Made by a program: the position numbers and the translations under genes. This document shows positions 25,310-35,760 of a DNA stretch of 64,000 nucleotides, piece by piece (positions within the stretch are counted from its first letter, which is position 1; the number at the start of each line of letters is the position of its first letter). Under the pieces are notes generated by a model. The model did not search any database, was not told the origin of the DNA, and worked only from the letters and a program-made list of their open reading frames with translations. Origin of the DNA: Bimastos eiseni (lineage: Eukaryota; Annelida; Clitellata; Crassiclitellata; Lumbricidae); NCBI GenBank assembly GCA_959347315.1, contig OY365810.1, positions 18,178,358 through 18,242,357 on the forward strand, read 5' to 3'.

Positions 25310-26105
25310 TCTATATAAATAAAGAGAAGCTTCTATGTGTCTGTGTATGTGTATCTGTCTGTCCGGCTATGCACTTACGCAGTTTTAGAGCTATTGACTC
25401 GAAACCTTCGCCATTGGCTTGGGAACACCTGGGACACTCCATATTTCTTAACCCGGGCAACGATGGGTACTCCCAGCTAGTTATTATATAAGACAAAGAG
25501 AGAGGAGAGTACAAGACATTGAAGATTGGTCTCCAGGGCCAGAAACCTGTCTCAGGACTGCAACAACCACCCCAAGGAGTCCACATGAAAGCAAAGTTTC
25601 CTTCTCAGTTGCCAGGTACGTGTCGACAAAACACCTGCTGCTCACCAAGCAAGACTTGCTACTGATGCCGTCAGACATTCATCCTCCAGAGCATTAGAGG
25701 CACCAGAGGCAAGACAGACAAGAATGGCTGCTGATGCTGAAAGACAGGCAGCCTACCGGGCTTCGGAGTCCCCCCCCCCAGGTGAGACAGACCAGACAAG
25801 CTACAAATGCGGCCAGACAGGCTGCTGTCAGGACTGTGGATCCCGCCCAGGTGACTCGGACCAGGCAGGCTGCAAATGCTGCCAGACAGGTGGCCTCCAC
25901 GACTGCACAGTCCCATCAGGCCAATCAGCAGGATGATTTTGCGAATACACTACTGTACTCACAGGTTCCGAGGTACTACACTTGGCAAACCAACAAAGCC
26001 TCGCAAACACGAAAGACTGGCACACCAGTGGAAGGATATCCCAGTTCAAGTCCATTTCCATTCTTCATATTTCTTAACCCGGGCAACGCCGGGTACCTCA
26101 GCTAG
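25310..26105 (+). mobile_element. Helitron, internally deleted, with duplicated 3' terminus
   Basis: The 5' end TCTATATAAATAAAGAG follows an A (25309). The 3' end is the hairpin CCCGGGCAACGCCGGG then ACCTCAGCTAG, followed by T (26106). TC start, terminal GC-rich hairpin, CTAG end and insertion between A and T are the Helitron hallmarks. A second, slightly diverged 3' terminus (hairpin and CTAG at 25450-25480) lies inside, and the roughly 50 bases after each terminus are also similar (ttattatataag..aaagaga). Two Helitron ends are therefore present in tandem. Confidence 0.85.
25560..26060 (+). pseudogene. Helitron Rep-helicase fragment
   Basis: The frame at 25734-26105 and the frame overlapping it upstream have the alanine/arginine/glutamine-rich repeats (RQATNAARQAA, RQAANAARQVA) often seen near the N-terminus of Helitron Rep-helicase proteins, followed by LLYSQVPRYYTWQ and GTPVEGYP, which resemble the 'PxYYTW' region of these proteins. 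It is frameshifted near 25780 (a run of C) and joins the 3' terminus directly, so the Rep and helicase catalytic parts are missing. Confidence 0.6.
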
Positions 26106-27309
26106 TTATTATATAAGAGAAAGACAAAGAGAGGAGAGTACGAGACATTGGAGATTGCTTTTTGCAAAAGTCAGGTTGGGCGAATTTGGTAAGAATAAAG
26201 CAGAACAAATTTAAGGCCTATAAAGTGCCAAGAAAAACTCTTTCTAGGTATCTAAAAGTGTGTAATATTTGCAGTGGGGCAAAATACCCAGGTATGCGCG
26301 TTTTGCCCCGTATAGGGGGCAAGATGCCCATTCTGGTCAAAATAATTAAAGACAATTTTAAGCTCAAATTTGAATTTATTTACGTTTTTTAGTATGGTGA
26401 TTTTGTAGCATCAGAGAAGATGTTATTGATGATCATAATGTTTATCAGCTATCGTTATGTTTTGCTCTCTCAAAACAATTTTCCTTTGAGTGGACGTTTT
26501 GCCCCACCCTCCCCTACGTTTCAAGAACAGCATCAAGTGCGATGTATACACATAAGAATGTAGTACATGGTTACAGGACTGTATACTAGAGAGTCAGAGA
26601 ATACAAAGCGATGCCATTGACAGTAGATTCGTCAGCAGAGAGCTATCAAAGATATCAGCGACGGACTGGCTTCAAATGCAGAATAGCTTGGAAGCCAGTT
26701 CTTCGTTGATAGCTTTGCTCTGTTAATTTTTCAGAAACATATGATGTGTAAACAGTAGTAGACCTTTAACCACGAGTGCATAAAGTTCGGGAATCAAATG
26801 GAAAGTATTATGTAAGCGAAGGAGGCAATAGATTTGCGGACGCGCAGGCAAAGGAAGAAGAAATTGAGCAGGATGAGGAAATGAGGAAAATGAAAGAAGA
26901 AGTTGAGCAGGAGATGGAGGAGCGTGCAGAGACGACTGGGACATGAGGTAATTCGATCTATGGACAGAAGATGATCTCAAACCATCGGCATCAGATCTGA
27001 CACCATTTACTGATGTCAAAAATGACGAAGAGAAGGAGATAGAGACAGGCAAACAGATGGATCAAGTTTCAGCAGGAGGAAGCGAGACAGAGACAGAGGA
27101 ATTCAGAAAGGAAAGAAGAATGAAGAGTTTGGTTTGATGAAGAGCCTTGACTTGCTGATTCTGATGATAGCACTGAATAGTCGATAGAAGTCAGTTGATG
27201 TCTTCATAGTTGCTGCACTAAACACCCTCTGCCTCACAAACCGATGACGTCATTCCCAATAACTCCATCACACTTCCTGACGACGTCGTTGTCATCATTT
27301 TCATATGTT

Positions 27310-27370
27310 ATACACAATTGTATATATATATATATATATATACAGATGTGTGTGTGCGTGTGTGTGAAAA
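27310..27370. repeat. (TA)n(TG)n dinucleotide tract
   Basis: atatat run at 27321-27342 followed by gtgtgtgcgtgtgtgtg. Confidence 0.9.
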
Positions 27371-27654
27371 TAATACATGTATTGTATATACATGTGTATA
27401 CATATGTCTTCGCTAAGGAACTTCCTTCTGCTATCTGCGTTCGTCTCTCCCATAATCAGTGCTTTAAGAACGCTCTCTTCTCCTCCCAGTTTCAACACTA
27501 AAGAACTTTTATATGACATTTTGTACTTGATTAAAGTTTTTATCCACTGGCGAGCAATGTGCCCTTGTGATCCCTCTGAAAGAGTGCTGTGATGCTCAGA
27601 ACCGATTTATCACAGCATAATAAACATCGTTCTCTCTGCAGTGAGCTGTTTCCC

Positions 27655-27905
27655 CGTCCAGATTTGCTCATGCTATGGCTTATACCCTGTTCTTAAAAAG
27701 TCACCTATCCCTCTTGATGATCTGTCAACTATCGCCAACCTCTAACCTCAATTTTGTCTCCTAAACCTGTGAACAGCGAATTGCCTATCGTCTGAGTTTG
27801 GCATTTCGTTCCATAACCAACCACCTTCCCACATATGTAGGGTCTACCACCACACTGAGACTGCACCACTTGCCGTTCGTAGTCGCCCAAATATCTCTAT
27901 GGAAA
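27655..27905 (+). pseudogene. LINE reverse-transcriptase scrap
   Basis: Two short frames resemble the RT finger region: PVLKK....LDDLSTIANL (compare LLKKPSLD..NYRPISNL in the LINEs at 2 kb and 42 kb), and further on YHHTETAPLAV (compare HHSTETALL). Heavily decayed. Confidence 0.5.
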
Positions 27906-28109
27906 GAAGTAACTACCAGTCACAGTAGCGGATTAAAAAGTGCGGTGGCCCTGTTCAGTGAAGCTGTTTGGGCCCAGTCTCACAGAATAATAACTAAAGG
28001 ACATATTAAACTTTTACATTCGTCCGTTATTAATTCGTATCTTCTTCCTTTTTATAAATTACTAACTGAATTACCAGGTTTTGCCCGGTTAGGCCTTACA
28101 ATTAAACAG

Positions 28110-28450
28110 AATTCTATCTTAGTTTATTTATCCGAGAAAATGCGTCTAGAGTTGACCCACTACAATTATGGAATTTTCATTATAGTCATCGGTTGACTCG
28201 GTTGCCCATAGATAATCTTGAAAGATTGCGTTTAACTTTTCCGTGTCCGACTTCTTTGAATTCAGAAGCTTCGCGATATAGTCGGCCATAATCTAATTAT
28301 TTATTGAAAATAATTACTATTTTAAGCAACAACCACGAATCCACGATGCTGTTTCTTGGTGACGACTGACGACATCTAAAAAACGGGGCTATACGAAATT
28401 AATAAGGTCGCCGCGCAAGCCAGTTTAACGTAACAATCATGCGCGTTGAA
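28110..28450 (+). repeat. Dispersed repeat, inverted partner of 47580-47950
   Basis: Shares long blocks with the complement of 47580-47950: tgcgtctagagttg, ctacaattatggaattt, agcttcgcga, ttgaaaataat, acgaaatt(a)aataagg. Unclassified; no terminal repeats found. Confidence 0.75.
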
Positions 28451-29120
28451 GAAGAGGTTGGAAGCAAGATTGAAAGTGTTTGCGGATTGTGCGCAAAAGC
28501 TGTCTGTGTAAAGAGGGAGCAATGAACTATGGTCTGAAAGACATGTTCCTAAACTTAGATCCCTTGTTCCATGAACAAGGCGAGTTCAATAAAGGTACAT
28601 CAACTTGAAATCAATAAACGAAGATTGTCATCATATTGTTAACAAGTTAAGTAGGCTGAGCTGGCAATTGACCATGATGAGCAGAAACAAGATTAACGAC
28701 GAAACTGTACAGAGGAGATGACTAAAAGGAAACCAATGCAGTTCCACGTACCTTAATTGTAGAGCAGTTTACTTGTGCTAAGGAACTAGAATTTGATCGA
28801 AGAAATTCTAACTACATAAGTCTACTGCAATATAGGCCTAATCAGTACGTTGATTTGTATGAACTCATTGACCCCGATGATGCAGTTAGGACTCGAACGA
28901 ACGACGTAAGAGCACGAACAGTTAGAAGCTCACACATTTTAGGGTCTCACACATGCATAGGAAAACAATTTCAATATTTTATGATTACTAATATGTCTAC
29001 TTTAACACTAAGCTGGATAAATATGTGGCCTATGCTTATCTATGCATATAAAGAAGGAAAGTATATAACTATGTTCCACAACACTTTTGACCCACTGGAC
29101 CCAATTTTAGCTTAAAATGA
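28451..29120. other. Intergenic
   Basis: No gene recognised. The 86-codon frame at 28855-29115 shows no family motif. TAGGCCTA at 28833-28840. Confidence 0.35.
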
Positions 29121-29125
29121 CACTG

Positions 29126-29190
29126 AAAGACGTGCCTCTGTATAGCTTGTTCCGTGAGAGGCGCAATATAAATTTGTATAAATACGATTG
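29126..29190 (+). mobile_element. LINE 3'-tail-like fragment
   Basis: ctctgtatagc...gagaggcgcaatataaat resembles the common CR1/L2-type 3' end (…ggcgctatataaat…). Only the tail is present. Confidence 0.5.
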
Positions 29191-29319
29191 ACTGAACTGT
29201 TTCTGTAACGCGTCCTTTAAACACGACTCTGTTTTATTAAGGCGCGCTATACATGTTAGTTGTATTGCATTGTGTACAGGGCCTTGCCAGGGATTAATAC
29301 GGTTCTGGCTCATATTGTA

Positions 29320-29405
29320 GCCGCACTTTAAGCAGTGGAAAACTGAGTCAACCCTATGGGTCTATCGGGCATCGAACCCGCGACTTTACAATCTTCGTGC
29401 CAGCA
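29320..29405 (-). mobile_element. tRNA-derived SINE head candidate
   Basis: The minus strand has ggttcgatgcc, a good pol III B-box, after gtaaagtcgcg. The cloverleaf is incomplete, so this is a tRNA-like repeat and not a tRNA gene. Confidence 0.4.
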
Positions 29406-29619
29406 TAATACGTGTCTCTTATTACGAAAGAGCTATATGAGTCATTTGGTAAGCTTACAGCGTGCGTGATCATCATGCAGTCGGCTTCTTCTTCATTGTC
29501 TCTCAAATCTACATGTCAAAGTCATCTATTGTATAATCTTCAGCTCTATACAGCTTTGTCTTTCTTATTTTACACTCTTCATTATCTTCTCGTTATTCAT
29601 TTTTATTTTAATTTGTTCG

Positions 29620-29680
29620 GCTCTCTCTCTCCCTCTCTCTCTCTCTCTCCCTCTCTCTCTCTCTCTCTGTCAGTCTATTG

Positions 29681-29717
<37 letters not shown>

Positions 29718-29900
29718 ACACACACTCTCTCTCTCTCTCTTTCTCACTCTCTCTATCTCACTCTCGCCATCTCCCATCTCTCCCCTCTTTACACTGCTTC
29801 TACTCTTTCTCAGTTTCCTCTTTTTTTCCCTCATCCTCCTTCTCTTCCTACTCCTTCTCTTCGTCTTTCTCCTCCTCTTCATCCTTGTCTTAGTTGCAAT
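29620..29900. repeat. Compound (CT)n(AT)n(CA)n microsatellite
   Basis: ctctct to 29670, atatat at 29687-29713, cacaca, then ctctct and a ctcctt-rich run. Confidence 0.9.
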
Positions 29901-30137
29901 CAGGACATGACGTGGGATTATATTGATCGCAAACTGAGACGACTTTGAGAGTCTGCATCGGCTAAAAGGCAAGTTGAACAAATGCGGTGTCGTAATAGAA
30001 TTTCGTTAACAGGAAGTGACATGGCTAGTGCAAGAACCATTCTATTTCGTCGCTCTATATGCGGCACTAATATGGCGCTGTTACGTCTGTCAAACCAGGA
30101 TCAAATTCATCAACAAATTTAAAGGCAAGTCGTTGAC

Positions 30138-30323
30138 CTGATGATATGTAGACAAACAGACAGATATGTAGACATCAAGACAGATATGTAGACATCAAGA
30201 CAGATATGTAGGCATCAAGACAGATATGTAGACATCAAGACCGATATGTAGACATCAAGACAGATATGTAAACATTGAGACAGATCTGTAGACATTCAGA
30301 CAAATATATAGACACTCAGACAG
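30138..30323. repeat. 20-bp minisatellite, left part
   Basis: About nine copies of gacagatatgtagacatcaa. The array resumes at 31379-31460, after the hAT-type element. Confidence 0.9.
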
Positions 30324-31378
30324 CAGGGCTGTTAATGTCGAGATTAAGCATCGCCGATACTTTTTCAATATCGCAGCGAGTATCGTGATAGTCTTAGTCT
30401 ACTGGCATCGCATTTGTATCGCGATATTTTCCATTAGTCTGCTTGTGAAGTTAGTTGATATTAGAAATGAATAGGCCTGCGGAAACGAAGATTGCCAATG
30501 CGATCTCAGAGCAGGTTGTTTGAACGGCTTGCCTGAAGGCTGCTTCAGAAATACATTGTTATTGGCTCAAGCGATTCCGTGGTAAATTTATTCTGATTAC
30601 CGGTGCATGAAGTGTGCTAGCCTTTTAACGACCAGCGTGGTTAATTATGTCTTACCTTTCACTACGCGTTGGTCGTTAAAGGGTTAAGAGCGGATTCAGG
30701 CTATCAATAAGTACCGGTAAAAGTAGGCTTTTGGTATTGGCATTGCAATATTTGTAGGATGCATTATAATATCATTATAACAGCCTAATATCATCCTAAG
30801 CATACTGTTAAGATTAATGCCTGAAAGGCATCAGTTCGCTTACCTTCTATTAGTCTGTGATGGGCTCAGGTTACTGTTACCCCGGATGCTAGAAGAACAG
30901 CTGTATTTAATAGGGGAACTCTGAATGTGTTAAGAGGGTGGATTCCGGAAGGTGGTCAGCAGCAACCGATTTCGGGTGTTGGGGATAGGCTTCTGTGAAA
31001 AAATGCTCAAAAGAAAGCTAAGAAGAATATTACTTCGGAAGTAATAAAAAGGATTATCCCTCATCGAAGTCCTGTAGTTACATGTCTAGTATGATGTCCT
31101 AGGAAGGTTTCTTCACGGATCACATCACATCATCATTGAACTATGGAGATAATAATAAGAATTGAGGCAATAATAAGACAGGTGGTTCCATGGTTGTGAA
31201 ATCATCTAGCAAGTCCGATTGCTAAGGTAAAGGCTCCTATAGAGGAAGTTAAAGGTCATGGGCTGTATTCAACAAGGTGAAGTGGTTGACGAATCATTTA
31301 TGTTTTTTACTCTTACATTTTTTAGGAAGTATTGGTATTGCTAATGCAATGCATTTTCCAGTGTTGTCAACAGCCCTG
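30324..31378. mobile_element. hAT-type non-autonomous transposon
   Basis: Starts CAGGGCTGTTAATG and ends with CAACAGCCCTG: a short inverted repeat of the CAGGG class. Flanks tcagacag (30316-30323) and tcatacag (31379-31386) are 8-bp duplications with one mismatch. The element is 1,055 bp, has no transposase and splits the 20-bp minisatellite. An internal hairpin (ttaacgaccagcg / cgttggtcgttaa) lies at 30625-30685. The subterminal atcgcgatatt words resemble other hAT ends. Confidence 0.8.
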
Positions 31379-31460
31379 TCATACAGATATGTAACCACTT
31401 AGACAGATATGCAGACACTCATACAGACATGTACAGATACGTATAGACATTCAGACAGAC
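31379..31460. repeat. 20-bp minisatellite, right part
   Basis: Diverged cagatatgtaaccacttaga / cagatatgcagacactcata units continue the array interrupted by the hAT-type element. Confidence 0.8.
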
Positions 31461-31789
31461 AATATCATGTCAATATTAGTAAGTGCTGTAGTACAAACGG
31501 ACGCTTTAAAGCGCACGAGCGCACACACCACACAACAACTTCAATAACCATTGTTTTCCAAAGTGTTGCCTTGCCCACTGTCTGATGTATGGTAAGCATG
31601 CCTGGGTAATAATGTGTATCCCCAATGTGTGCTTTTCTTGATATTTTGAAATATGATATCGCCCTTCTAAGGTCTTCTTCCAGCATCTTTTGCTAAGGAG
31701 TGCACACGCCTCGACGGCGCAAGTGCAATTTGTACTGCAGAGCAATTGTGCGCGAAGGACTTGTTCAATGTCCCTACACAGTGACTCCT

Positions 31790-31885
31790 CTCTCTGTTAC
31801 ATCCTCGAACGAGGATCTAACCCGCTCGCTTAGCGCACACTGAGTGTTACGGGCCGACCGCTCTAACCGATCAGCAGTGGCACAA
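31790..31885 (-). mobile_element. tRNA-derived SINE head candidate
   Basis: The minus strand reads gatcggttagagcggtcggcc (A-box-like) and, after a long variable-arm-like stretch, gcgggttagatcctcg (B-box-like). Resembles a decayed Leu/Ser-type tRNA head. Confidence 0.4.
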
Positions 31886-32344
31886 TTTGTGTGTGGTGCT
31901 TTTGCAGCCTAATGTTCACCTACGCAACGTACGGAGAAATTACTTTTGCGGCCTAATATTATTGCGGCTCTCATGCGGCTTATTCCTTATGCCCAACAAT
32001 AATCAGTAGGCGAACTACATCGAAAAGATATTATTTCGACTATAGACATTTATAACTTTGACGGTTGCGTAGGTAAACTTATATGATTTTGCATTTTTTT
32101 AAGAAATGTAAAATGTACTAATTTGGACTGGTACCCGAGTTGCATTTTAAAATATTTTTGCAGCTCGTACGGACAGAAGAACAACTCTATATTATACCAA
32201 TTTGGCAATTTAGGGTTTTAGACGTTATCTGTTGTCATACACATTTTCGGAATTATCTCCCTCCCTCCTTTCGTCATTTTGGCGACCGTCCGTCCTTCCT
32301 CCATAACAGACGACCATTTGTGCCATGCCAGAGGCTGTACACAT

Positions 32345-32470
32345 GCATTCCATCATCCATTCATTAAGAGAATTTGTATAGCGCCTCTTTGAGTGGACTA
32401 CTCAGAGGCTACCCCAAATACAATCATCTTACGATGAGAGATGAATGCCTGAGATTTATGCTCAGACTGA
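32345..32470 (+). mobile_element. LINE 3'-UTR-like fragment
   Basis: ttgtatagcgcctctttgagtggactactcagaggct matches the tail style of the 0.57 kb LINE (…aaagcgcctcta…cagaggtgc). Confidence 0.5.
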
Positions 32471-33060
32471 CTTCTTACAATCTGCGTTTACAAGACAATG
32501 AACAGCTGCGTCGTTGATTCATGCAACACAATTAACATTCCGTTTCGTTGATTCTATTCTCACGTGATTCATTAATTCGATTTATGAACTCGTTGTATGA
32601 GTCCATTTTCAATTTGCCTCATTATGTCATTGTCTTATTTATCCTACGAACTCATCATAGCCTCACATCTGGACTATCTTTTCGCAGGTATTTCACACAC
32701 AACTGAAAACGTTGCCTTTCGCACATGTACTGCAACGAGTCTTAGACAGAAACAGTTTTCGTTAATATTGAATTCTGACCAGCAATTTCAATTGTTCATA
32801 GCAAGTCTTTACTTTTGTTCAAGGCTCCAAGTTTGCCTGACTTCGGCCAACTTATAGGCCTAACACACTCCTCGGCATACAAATGAGCGAGAGGCGGACC
32901 GTTAATATTAAGAAGTCGTTAACATATATTAACCAGTCTTTCTTTTGTATTATACAGAATCATTTTACTGAACCATCTCCCACAATCAGTTCAAGAAACA
33001 GGCAACACTGTTACCAGCATTATCAAACTCGTTAACTTGTTGCTTAACATTGCACCATGA
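32471..33060. other. Intergenic
   Basis: No gene recognised; TAGGCCTA at 32855-32862. Confidence 0.35.
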
Positions 33061-33061
33061 C

Positions 33062-33537
33062 TGTTGTTGAACATACCATACTCTTTTACAATAATATTAC
33101 AGGCATAATGCTGCTTGTATTTCTTTATTAGAATATTGTTTGCATACTTTTACAACCTGTTTACTTTTACAACAGAAAACAACTCAGACGGTCCTCTACT
33201 AGGCCGAGAAGCGGAAATACTAAGGTCAAACGTAGACACTTAGTCTTTTAACAACTGGAAATGTTGGTCAGCGTTAACTACGACGTAGCTACCTGAAACA
33301 GCAACGAGCCTGCTACGCGACGTCACTCCTTAACTATCTGATCCAACACTCCCAGAAACTCTCATTGCACAGCCTTATATACACAGCAGATAACCTAATG
33401 TGCACTCTCTATGTACACCTCAGTACACATCGTAGGCCCGCTTTGGTTCTTCGCTACACCTTGTTCCTACGAGTCTACAACCAACGCTCCTGCTCTAGGA
33501 TGGTCCCAGATCATAGTCAATGCACCCGCACCTAACA
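33062..33537 (-). mobile_element. Ty3/Gypsy element A, probable 3' LTR
   Basis: On the minus strand, gttgtggggac (a polypurine-tract-like run) is followed at 33537 by TGTTAGGTGCGGG, a typical PPT/LTR junction. A TATA box (tatataag) lies at 33381-33374 and AATAAA at 33129-33124. The distal boundary is uncertain; I placed it at the TGTTGTTG at 33062 (CAACAACA on the minus strand) because LTRs usually run TG...CA. The first roughly 75 bases recur at 35002-35086. Confidence 0.5.
33374..33381 (-). promoter_or_regulatory. TATA box in the candidate LTR
   Basis: tatataag on the minus strand, about 156 bases inside the LTR start. Would mark the U3/R region if the LTR call is right. Confidence 0.4.
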
Positions 33538-33816
33538 GTCCCCACAACAACAGCAGGAGAAAACTTCAGCGTTTTCGACCACTGGCGCACATCAACAACA
33601 ACCTTTAAACGATACGACCTAAAGGTTAGTATGCAACCACCTTAGGATGCAACAATAGTTACCTGTCCAACTAATAATAATATACACGGCAATGTCAAGT
33701 CCTAAACACTGCGCGAAAAGAACAAGGGCAACACCATGTGTCGAACAACTGCTCACTCGACAGAACATATACAACTTCCCCAGTCCAACACGTCCATAAT
33801 TCGCCCCAACAACAGC

Positions 33817-35009
33817 TTATGCTGGCGACGGACGACTTAACAAGTCTGGCAAATGATTTTCTTTTCCTGGTTTGTGGCGAATGTCAAGGGAGAATTCCTG
33901 AAGCTCCAAACTCCAGCGTAAGAGTTTTTGGTTTGAGTTCTTCATGGCGTGTAGGAACTGGAGCGGACTGTGGTCAGTGTATACCGTGACAGGTGCCGAT
34001 CCAAAATACACACTGCACGCCCGCACAGCAGTCAACAGCGCCAAAGCCTCCTTTTCGACTGTCGAATAGTTGAGTTCGTGCTTCCGTAACTTCCGGCTAT
34101 GGTAGCAAAGTGGATGTTCCACGTCAGAGTCATCCTGCAACAAACACGCTCCCACACAATTTTGAGACGCATCTACAGCCAAAATGAACGGTTTTTCATA
34201 TTCCGGCGCCCTCAAAATTGGACACGAAGCCAACCTCGACTTCAAATCCAGAAAAGATTTATTCGCTGCCTCAGTCCATCGGAAAACCACATTCTTCTTA
34301 CACAGCGCAGTTAGTGGCAACGTTAGTTCAGCGTAATTTTCCAAATACTTCCGGTAGTAACCAGCTACTCCTAACAAGGATTGTACCTGTTTCTTGTTAG
34401 TCGGTTGCAGAAACGCTAACAGAGCTTCAACTTTCTGCAACCTGGGTCTAATACAATTCAACCCAACATGATGACCCAATCAAGTTCGGCATTGGCGAAA
34501 ACGCATTTCTTAACGATAAGCTTTAGTTTAGCATGTACCAATCTCCGAAAAATTTGATTCAACTGCAACAAGTGATCCGACCAATTCCTACTGAAAATGA
34601 TGATATCATCGAGATACGCATCACAGAACGATTCCAGCCCCTGGAACAATTTTCGCACAAGCCGGCTAAACGTTGCCGGAGCATTTCGTAACCCGAATGC
34701 TAAAAATTTCCATTGATAGTGATCATGCGGCGTTACAAATCCCGTCAATGGAATCGCCGACGGATGTAAAGGGATCTACCAGTATCCCCTGGTCATATCC
34801 AACTTGGACATGTATTTTGCACCACCAAGTTTGTCCAACAATGCATCAATGCGAGGCATTGGGAACGGATCCGCCACGGTAACCGAATTTAGCTTCCGGA
34901 AATCTGCACATAGTCGTCCAGTGCCATCTGATTTCGGAACGATCACTATCGGAGCCGCCCACGGACTCACCGATTCCTCAATAATGCCCCAATTCAACAG
35001 CCAACGCAC
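33817..35009 (-). pseudogene. Ty3/Gypsy element A pol: RT and RNase H remnant
   Basis: Minus-strand polymerase fragment in three pieces. 34776-35009: start of RT (WAAPIVIVPKSDG, KLDMTRGYW). 34458-34748: RT core with YLDDIIIFS intact. 33817-34479: RT thumb and RNase H (LAVDASQNCVGACLLQ, YSTVEKEALALL, YTDHSPL, HKPGKENHLPDLLSR). Breaks: an in-frame stop after RGYW and a frameshift near 34470. No integrase follows; the PPT and LTR begin about 280 bases after RNase H. Either the integrase was deleted, or the element belongs to the Gmr1-like group where integrase precedes RT. The 5' side fuses abruptly to LTR-derived sequence at about 35009. Confidence 0.85.
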
Positions 35010-35086
35010 CTGCTCTAGGATGGTCCCAGATCATAGTCAATGCACCCGCACCTAACAGTCCCCACAACAACAGCAGGAGAATCCTC
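35002..35086 (-). repeat. Second copy of the element A PPT/LTR start
   Basis: Almost identical to 33481-33565 (ttctcctgctgttgttgtgg, tgttaggtgcgggtg, gatctgggaccatcctagag). It is sandwiched between Gypsy B pol and Gypsy A pol. The LTR word gagcagg.gcgttgg.tgt is matched by the pol sequence at the junction, so microhomology may explain the fusion. Confidence 0.85.
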
Positions 35087-35087
35087 C

Positions 35088-35760
35088 AATTTCCTGATGC
35101 ATCAGTGTCCAATATATACTCACCTTCATCTTTTTGGTAATGCCAATACTGGTGCTTCAGTCATCTTCACTTTGAGTGTCTCAAAGGCTTCTTCCCATCT
35201 TTCGTTCCACTGGAACCGGCCGTCCTACTTTATTAATTCATGCAGAGGCTTAGCTATAGTTGCAAATCCCGGAACAAACTTTCTGTAGTACGAACAGAGA
35301 CCTATAAAAGCTCTAACGTCTCTCGTTTTCCTCGGTCTCAGCCATTCTTTCACAGCTTCCACCTTCTTCGGATCGGTAGCAATCCCTGCGTCGCTGAGAA
35401 TGTGTCCCAGAAACATCACTTCTCTCTGGAGCAAATGACACTTTGTTGGTTTCAGTTTCAGATTCACTTCTTCCAATCTTTCTAATACTTGTTCCAGTCT
35501 TCTCAGGTGTGTATGCAGCATACACTATTATATCGTCTAAATACACCAAGCAAGTCGTAAAGTTCAGTTCGGACATGACCAGATTCATCATGCGACTAAA
35601 ACAGCTCGCTGAATTGGAGAGACCAAATGGTAAGACTTTGAATTGGAAACTCCCTTTTCTAGTCATGAACGCTGTTTTGTGTCTATCCTCAGGGTGTACT
35701 GAGACTTGATGATACCCCGCTCTGAGGTCAATCTGAATGATATTATCGGTTGGCTTTCCT
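35088..35760 (-). pseudogene. Ty3/Gypsy element B pol: RT remnant
   Basis: A different Gypsy family, also minus strand. 35550-35760 reads QIDLRAGYHQV...FMTRKGSFQFKVLPFGLSNS, then LVYLDDIIVYA. A frameshift near 35520 moves to 35225-35521 (HLRRLEQVLERLEEVNLKL, FLGHILSDAG, FIGLCSYYRKFVPGFATIAKPL). It then decays toward the RNase H start (DTDASGN) at about 35095, where it meets the element A LTR piece. The catalytic YLDD is present but the frame is broken. Confidence 0.85.

Larger units (their letters stand above)
24723..26514. mobile_element. TIR transposon, unclassified (GGGGATGGTGGGGCAAAACG ends)
   Basis: The left end GGGG(A)TGGTGGGGCAAAACGC and the complement of the right end agree over 23 bases with two mismatches. 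Both ends are bordered by TA (24721-24722 and 26515-26516), consistent with a TA target duplication. Internal copies of tggggcaaaa, gggcatcttgcccc and related words lie at 25085-25195 and 26275-26330. No transposase is visible. A Helitron is nested at 25310-26105, so the element is older than that insertion and without it is about 1.0 kb. The superfamily is not assignable from this copy. Confidence 0.7.
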
